Below, piece by piece: positions 12,266-15,738 of a DNA stretch of 15,738 bases. The DNA lies in assembly GCA_910588125.1 (NCBI GenBank), contig CAJUPI010000070.1, positions 1 through 15,738 on the forward strand, read 5' to 3'. This DNA is from an uncultured Lachnospiraceae bacterium (lineage in GTDB: Bacteria; Bacillota; Clostridia; Lachnospirales; Lachnospiraceae). A program made the position numbers and the translations under genes. The notes beneath the pieces are model-generated. The model was not told the DNA's origin, ran no database searches, and was given only the letters and a program-made list of their open reading frames with translations. Numbering within the stretch: the first letter of the stretch is position 1; every line of letters starts with the position of its first letter.

Positions 12266-14209
12266 ATGAGCAGGTATGATGAAGAGCAGGTATATGGGAA
12301 CGGCCATTCCCGGGCGAGGAGCAGTTCCCGGGGAAAGAACAGCAATTCTTCCAGGAGCGGGGGAATGCGAGGCAGTGATATGAGAGGGAATACTCATCGG
12401 GGTTCTGCTTCCAGAGGCGGATCTCACAGGGCAGCTTCTGGAAGAGGCTCTTCTGGAAGGGGCAGTGCCAGGGGCACATCTTCTGGAAGCGGGACGAATC
12501 ACCGAAAAAGGCATAGAAAGCAGGGGCCGGATTTTACAAAGCTGGTGATTGGCGGGGTATTGCTGATTGCGGCGATCGCACTGATTGTCTTTCTGGTAAA
12601 AGGGATGGGAGGAAAGCCAGAGGAGACGGAGCCGGAGACAGAAACCACTTCCGTCCCGGAGACGGAACTGCAGAAAGAGGTCATGGTCGATGGGATCAAT
12701 ATCACCGGAATGTCCAGAGAGGATGCCAGAGAGGCGATTCTTAAAAATTATCCCTGGGCAATGAAGGTGATCTGGCAGGAGGATACCTATGAGGTAGCCG
12801 ATTTGATGGCAGGAAAGGTGGACAATCTGCTGACAGAGATATATTCCGGCGAGCCCAAGGAGAAATATTCCTTGGATACCAGCGGACTGGAGGAGGCAGC
12901 GAAAGAGGAGGCGGCAAAGGCGGCAGCCAAATGGGACAAGGCGGCAAAGAACGGCTCCATTTCCAGCTATGATAAGAGCTCAGATAAATTTTTGTTTAGC
13001 GGGGCGGAACAGGGACAGGCCCTGGATCAGGAAAAGCTGGCCGGAGATATAGCGGCGGCTTTAAAGAAAAAGGATTTTGATGCGGAGCTTACGGCTTCCA
13101 TGAATGTGGTGGAACCGGAATTCAGTGAGGAGACGGCAAAGGAAAAGTATAAAACACTTTCGAGCTTTACCACCAAGACCACCTCAAACAGCAGGAGAAA
13201 TACCAATGTAAAGCTGTCGGCGGAGGCGATTAACGGTACGATTTTACAGCCGGGAGAAGAGTTCTCTTTTAACGAAACCGTAGGCCAGCGGACAGAGGCA
13301 AAAGGATATAAAGGGGCGGCGGCCTATAACAATGGAGAGGTGGTAGAGGAGATCGGCGGGGGTGTCTGTCAGACATCTTCCACCTTATACAATGCCGTGC
13401 TGAAGGCAGGATTAAAGACAACAAAGCGGCAGTCCCACACGTATGAGCCGTCTTATGTGACTCCGGGAACAGACGCTACCGTCAGCTGGAATGGACCGGA
13501 TTACCGGTTTGTGAATAATTCAAGTACGGCGATCGGAATTCGTGCCCGATATGCGGATCAGACAGTTACCGTGTCTATTTATGGAGTTCCGGTGCTGGAG
13601 GAAGGAGTGACTTATACGCTCCGCTCAAAGAAGTTAAAGGATATTGACCCGCCGGCTCCCACCTATGAGGAAGATCCGACGCTGGAGCTGAATGTTGAGA
13701 AAGTCAAGAGCTCCGGAAGCAAGGGCAGCTACTGGGAGACGCGCCTGGAAATCAAAAAAGGAGACGAGATCGTAAGCCAGGAGGTTGATCATGTGGTGAC
13801 GTATCGGGGCCATGCGCCAGTCATTTTGCGGAATACATCGGGAAGTGTGATGGCTTCAGAGTCCGTGCCGGCGGAGAGCACCATTGATCCGATGCAGTCT
13901 TCCGTTGCTCCGGAGGGAGCCGGAGACGGATTCCCTCAGACTCAGCCAGAAAGTACAGCGACGGGAAATTCCGGTACGCCGGGAGGCGGCCCCGGAGTCA
14001 TCGGAACGGGCGGAGGAAATACTGGCAACGCAGTGGGAGAAGCTCCGGGAGGCGGCACGGCCGCGACTCAGCAGACGACAGAAGCTGTGCCGGCGACGAC
14101 GGGCCAGCCAGCGGCTACGACAGCTCAGCCGGCGCCTGGTCCCGCGGAACAGCCGCCATCGCAGCAGGGAGATGTCCCGCCGATGATTGCGCCGATGCCA
14201 GGAAATTAA
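12266..14209 (+). CDS. Single-pass membrane VanW-domain protein with peptidoglycan-binding-like region
   Basis: This 647-residue protein starts with about 85 cytoplasmic residues rich in Arg, Ser and Gly, repeatedly SRG, SGRG and SARG, ending in a basic HRKRHRKQ patch. A single TM helix follows (about 93-111, LVIGGVLLIAAIALIVFLV) and then an acidic Thr/Glu stalk. The extracellular part has a region like the putative peptidoglycan-binding domain often next to VanW (about 137-297). The VanW domain spans about 298-440, with FSFNETVGQRT and EEIGGGVCQTSS (Cys368). A beta-rich segment follows, then a Pro/Gly/Thr/Gln low-complexity tail (about 550-647). ATG at 12266 is chosen because AGGTGG lies 5 bases upstream; a GTG at 12257 is a poor alternative. 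VanW domains are found near vancomycin genes and in cell-wall proteins, but biochemical function is not settled. No vancomycin resistance genes are present. Confidence 0.9.
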   Translation: MSRYDEEQVYGNGHSRARSSSRGKNSNSSRSGGMRGSDMRGNTHRGSASRGGSHRAASGRGSSGRGSARGTSSGSGTNHRKRHRKQGPDFTKLVIGGVLLIAAIALIVFLVKGMGGKPEETEPETETTSVPETELQKEVMVDGINITGMSREDAREAILKNYPWAMKVIWQEDTYEVADLMAGKVDNLLTEIYSGEPKEKYSLDTSGLEEAAKEEAAKAAAKWDKAAKNGSISSYDKSSDKFLFSGAEQGQALDQEKLAGDIAAALKKKDFDAELTASMNVVEPEFSEETAKEKYKTLSSFTTKTTSNSRRNTNVKLSAEAINGTILQPGEEFSFNETVGQRTEAKGYKGAAAYNNGEVVEEIGGGVCQTSSTLYNAVLKAGLKTTKRQSHTYEPSYVTPGTDATVSWNGPDYRFVNNSSTAIGIRARYADQTVTVSIYGVPVLEEGVTYTLRSKKLKDIDPPAPTYEEDPTLELNVEKVKSSGSKGSYWETRLEIKKGDEIVSQEVDHVVTYRGHAPVILRNTSGSVMASESVPAESTIDPMQSSVAPEGAGDGFPQTQPESTATGNSGTPGGGPGVIGTGGGNTGNAVGEAPGGGTAATQQTTEAVPATTGQPAATTAQPAPGPAEQPPSQQGDVPPMIAPMPGN

Positions 14210-14269
14210 ATAGCGGTTTTGTTTTCGTCATTGTATGAGAAATAATACGTGAATTTGCGGTTTTCGTAT

Positions 14270-14297
14270 TTGCAAAATGATAAAAAGTTGCTATAAT
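14270..14297 (+). promoter_or_regulatory. Sigma-A-type promoter of the pyruvate:ferredoxin oxidoreductase gene
   Basis: TTGCAA (14270-14275) and TATAAT (14292-14297) are 16 bases apart. Transcription would begin near 14304, directly before a leader hairpin. No clear terminator of the preceding VanW gene was found in 14210-14269. Confidence 0.6.
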
Positions 14298-14307
14298 AAA
14301 AGACAGG

Positions 14308-14327
14308 GTTCCGGGCCTTTCCGGAAC
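14308..14327 (+). other. Leader hairpin at the 5' end of the oxidoreductase mRNA
   Basis: GTTCCGG (14308-14314) pairs perfectly with CCGGAAC (14321-14327) around a six-base loop. It begins a few bases after the predicted transcription start and has no U-tract, so it is more likely to stabilise the mRNA 5' end than to terminate. Confidence 0.5.
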
Positions 14328-14360
14328 GAGCAATATTCACATTTGTAGGAGGAAAATCAA

Positions 14361-15738
14361 ATGGCAAGAAAAATGAAAACCATGGATGGTAATCAGGCTG
14401 CTGCTCATGCTTCGTATGCGTTTACCGAAGTAGCTGCTATGTATCCCATCACCCCATCTTCCGTTATGCCAGAGCATACAGATGAATGGGCGACCGAGGG
14501 CAGAAAAAATATTTTCGGCCGCACGGTTCAGATCACTGAGATGCAGTCTGAAGCTGGTGCAGCAGGTGCCGTCCACGGCTCCCTGGCAGCAGGTGCGCTG
14601 ACCACCACCTATACGGCTTCCCAGGGCCTGTTACTGATGATTCCTAACCTGTACAAGATTGCCGGCGAGCAGCTTCCGGGCGTGATCAACGTATCTGCAC
14701 GTGCCCTGGCCAGCCATGCGCTGTCCATCTTCGGCGATCATTCCGATGTATATGCCTGCCGTCAGACTGGCTGCGCCATGCTGTGTGAGTCCAGCGTGCA
14801 GGAGGTTATGGACCTGACCGCAGTTGCCCATCTGGCAGCAATCAAGGGCAAGGTTCCATTTATCAATTTCTTTGATGGTTTCCGTACTTCCCATGAGATT
14901 CAGAAGATCGAAGCTTGGGATTATGACGATCTGGCTGAGATGGCTGACTGGGATGCCATTGCTGCGTTCCGTAAGCATGCGCTGAATCCGAATCATCCCT
15001 GCCAGAGAGGTTCTGCGCAGAACCCGGATATTTTCTTCCAGGCAAGAGAGGCCTGCAACCCGTACTATGATGCGCTGCCGGGTATTGTGCAGGAGTACAT
15101 GGACAAGGTGAACGCCAAGATTGGTACAGACTATAAACTGTTCAATTATTATGGTGCACCGGATGCTGAGCACGTGATTGTGGCGATGGGTTCTGTCAAT
15201 GACACGATCGAGGAGACCATCGATTATATGGTAAAGACCACCGGCGCCAAGGTTGGTGTGGTGAAGGTTCGTCTGTACCGTCCGTTCAGCGCGGAGGCTT
15301 TGATTGCGGCGATTCCGGATTCGGTAAAGAAGATTTCAGTTCTTGACAGAACCAAGGAGCCGGGGTCTCTGGGCGAGCCGTTGTATCTGGATGTGGTTGC
15401 CGCATTGAAGGGCAGCAAGTTCGACGCAGTGGAGATCTTCTCCGGGCGCTATGGCCTGGGATCCAAGGATACGGCTCCGGCACAGATCGTAGCAGTATAC
15501 GGCAATAATGACAAGAAGAGATTCACCATCGGTATCGAGGACGATGTGACCAATCTGTCCCTGAAGCTGGGCGCCCCGCTTGTTACTACTCCCGAGGGAA
15601 CGACCAACTGTAAGTTCTGGGGCCTGGGTGCAGACGGTACGGTAGGTGCCAACAAGAACTCCATCAAGATCATCGGCGACAATACCGATATGTATGCACA
15701 GGCATATTTTGATTATGATTCCAAGAAGTCCGGCGGTG
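14361..15738 (+). CDS. nifJ: Pyruvate:ferredoxin (flavodoxin) oxidoreductase, N-terminal part, cut by the window end
   Basis: The complete enzyme (about 1,170-1,200 residues in this family) oxidises pyruvate with CoA to acetyl-CoA and CO2, passing electrons to ferredoxin through thiamine diphosphate and iron-sulfur clusters in the cytoplasm. The 459 codons visible cover the N-terminal domains. YPITPSS places Thr31, TEMQSEAGA places Glu64, and INVSARAL places Arg114, the same numbering as the pyruvate/thiamine-contacting residues of the Desulfovibrio africanus enzyme. Later motifs include FFDGFRTSHE and VKVRLYRPFS. The cluster-binding domains lie beyond the window. ATG at 14361 has TAGGAGG 7 bases upstream. 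The codon choice is richer in C-ending codons than in the neighbours, as expected for a highly expressed catabolic gene. Confidence 0.96.
   Translation, partial: MARKMKTMDGNQAAAHASYAFTEVAAMYPITPSSVMPEHTDEWATEGRKNIFGRTVQITEMQSEAGAAGAVHGSLAAGALTTTYTASQGLLLMIPNLYKIAGEQLPGVINVSARALASHALSIFGDHSDVYACRQTGCAMLCESSVQEVMDLTAVAHLAAIKGKVPFINFFDGFRTSHEIQKIEAWDYDDLAEMADWDAIAAFRKHALNPNHPCQRGSAQNPDIFFQAREACNPYYDALPGIVQEYMDKVNAKIGTDYKLFNYYGAPDAEHVIVAMGSVNDTIEETIDYMVKTTGAKVGVVKVRLYRPFSAEALIAAIPDSVKKISVLDRTKEPGSLGEPLYLDVVAALKGSKFDAVEIFSGRYGLGSKDTAPAQIVAVYGNNDKKRFTIGIEDDVTNLSLKLGAPLVTTPEGTTNCKFWGLGADGTVGANKNSIKIIGDNTDMYAQAYFDYDSKKSGG

Noticed and set aside
12266..14209. Vancomycin resistance locus suggested by the VanW domain
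   Set aside because: No vanH, vanA/B-type ligase, vanX or VanRS genes are present, and VanW domains are common in ordinary clostridial wall proteins.

Overview
The window looks like chromosomal DNA of a spore-forming Clostridia species, most likely a Lachnospiraceae gut anaerobe. This is inferred from strong AGGAGG-type ribosome binding sites, occasional TTG starts, a BclA-type collagen-like spore-surface protein, a VanW-domain protein and a homodimeric-type pyruvate:ferredoxin oxidoreductase. No tRNA, rRNA, CRISPR array, prophage or transposase gene was seen.

Layout. (1) 138-3098: a family 2 glycosyltransferase with a helical-repeat tail is followed 57 bases later by a BclA-like collagen protein with Gly-X-Thr/Ala repeats. 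The pair resembles the glycosyltransferase/BclA arrangement of clostridial spores. A long imperfect hairpin (3140-3227) closes the unit. (2) 3330-4700: a Mbeg1-like (DUF2974) alpha/beta-hydrolase. (3) 4749-7658: a promoter-like site, a strongly folded leader with two copies of GGAGATACCGC, then iadA (isoaspartyl dipeptidase) and a YfcC-family permease. Together they suggest uptake and cleavage of beta-aspartyl peptides. (4) 7676-10742: a good sigma-A-type promoter followed at once by an intrinsic terminator, then a glgX-type debranching enzyme and a secreted YkuD-type L,D-transpeptidase.

(5) 10751-12012: a minus-strand operon of two small proteins of unknown function, a divergent 56-aa plus-strand ORF, and a minus-strand 81-aa Cys/Gly-rich protein with its own terminator and a sigma-K-like promoter. 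(6) 12200-14209: a single-pass membrane VanW-domain protein. (7) 14270-15738: promoter, leader hairpin and the first 459 codons of pyruvate:ferredoxin oxidoreductase (nifJ/por), cut by the window edge.

Most notable: the bistable-looking structured leader before iadA; a glutamate where the E. coli isoaspartyl dipeptidase has its carboxylated metal-bridging lysine; a carbohydrate-binding-like module set inside the collagen stalk; and a cluster of small, probably sporulation-linked genes with sigma-E/K-like promoters. All family assignments come from reading motifs, not from database searches.
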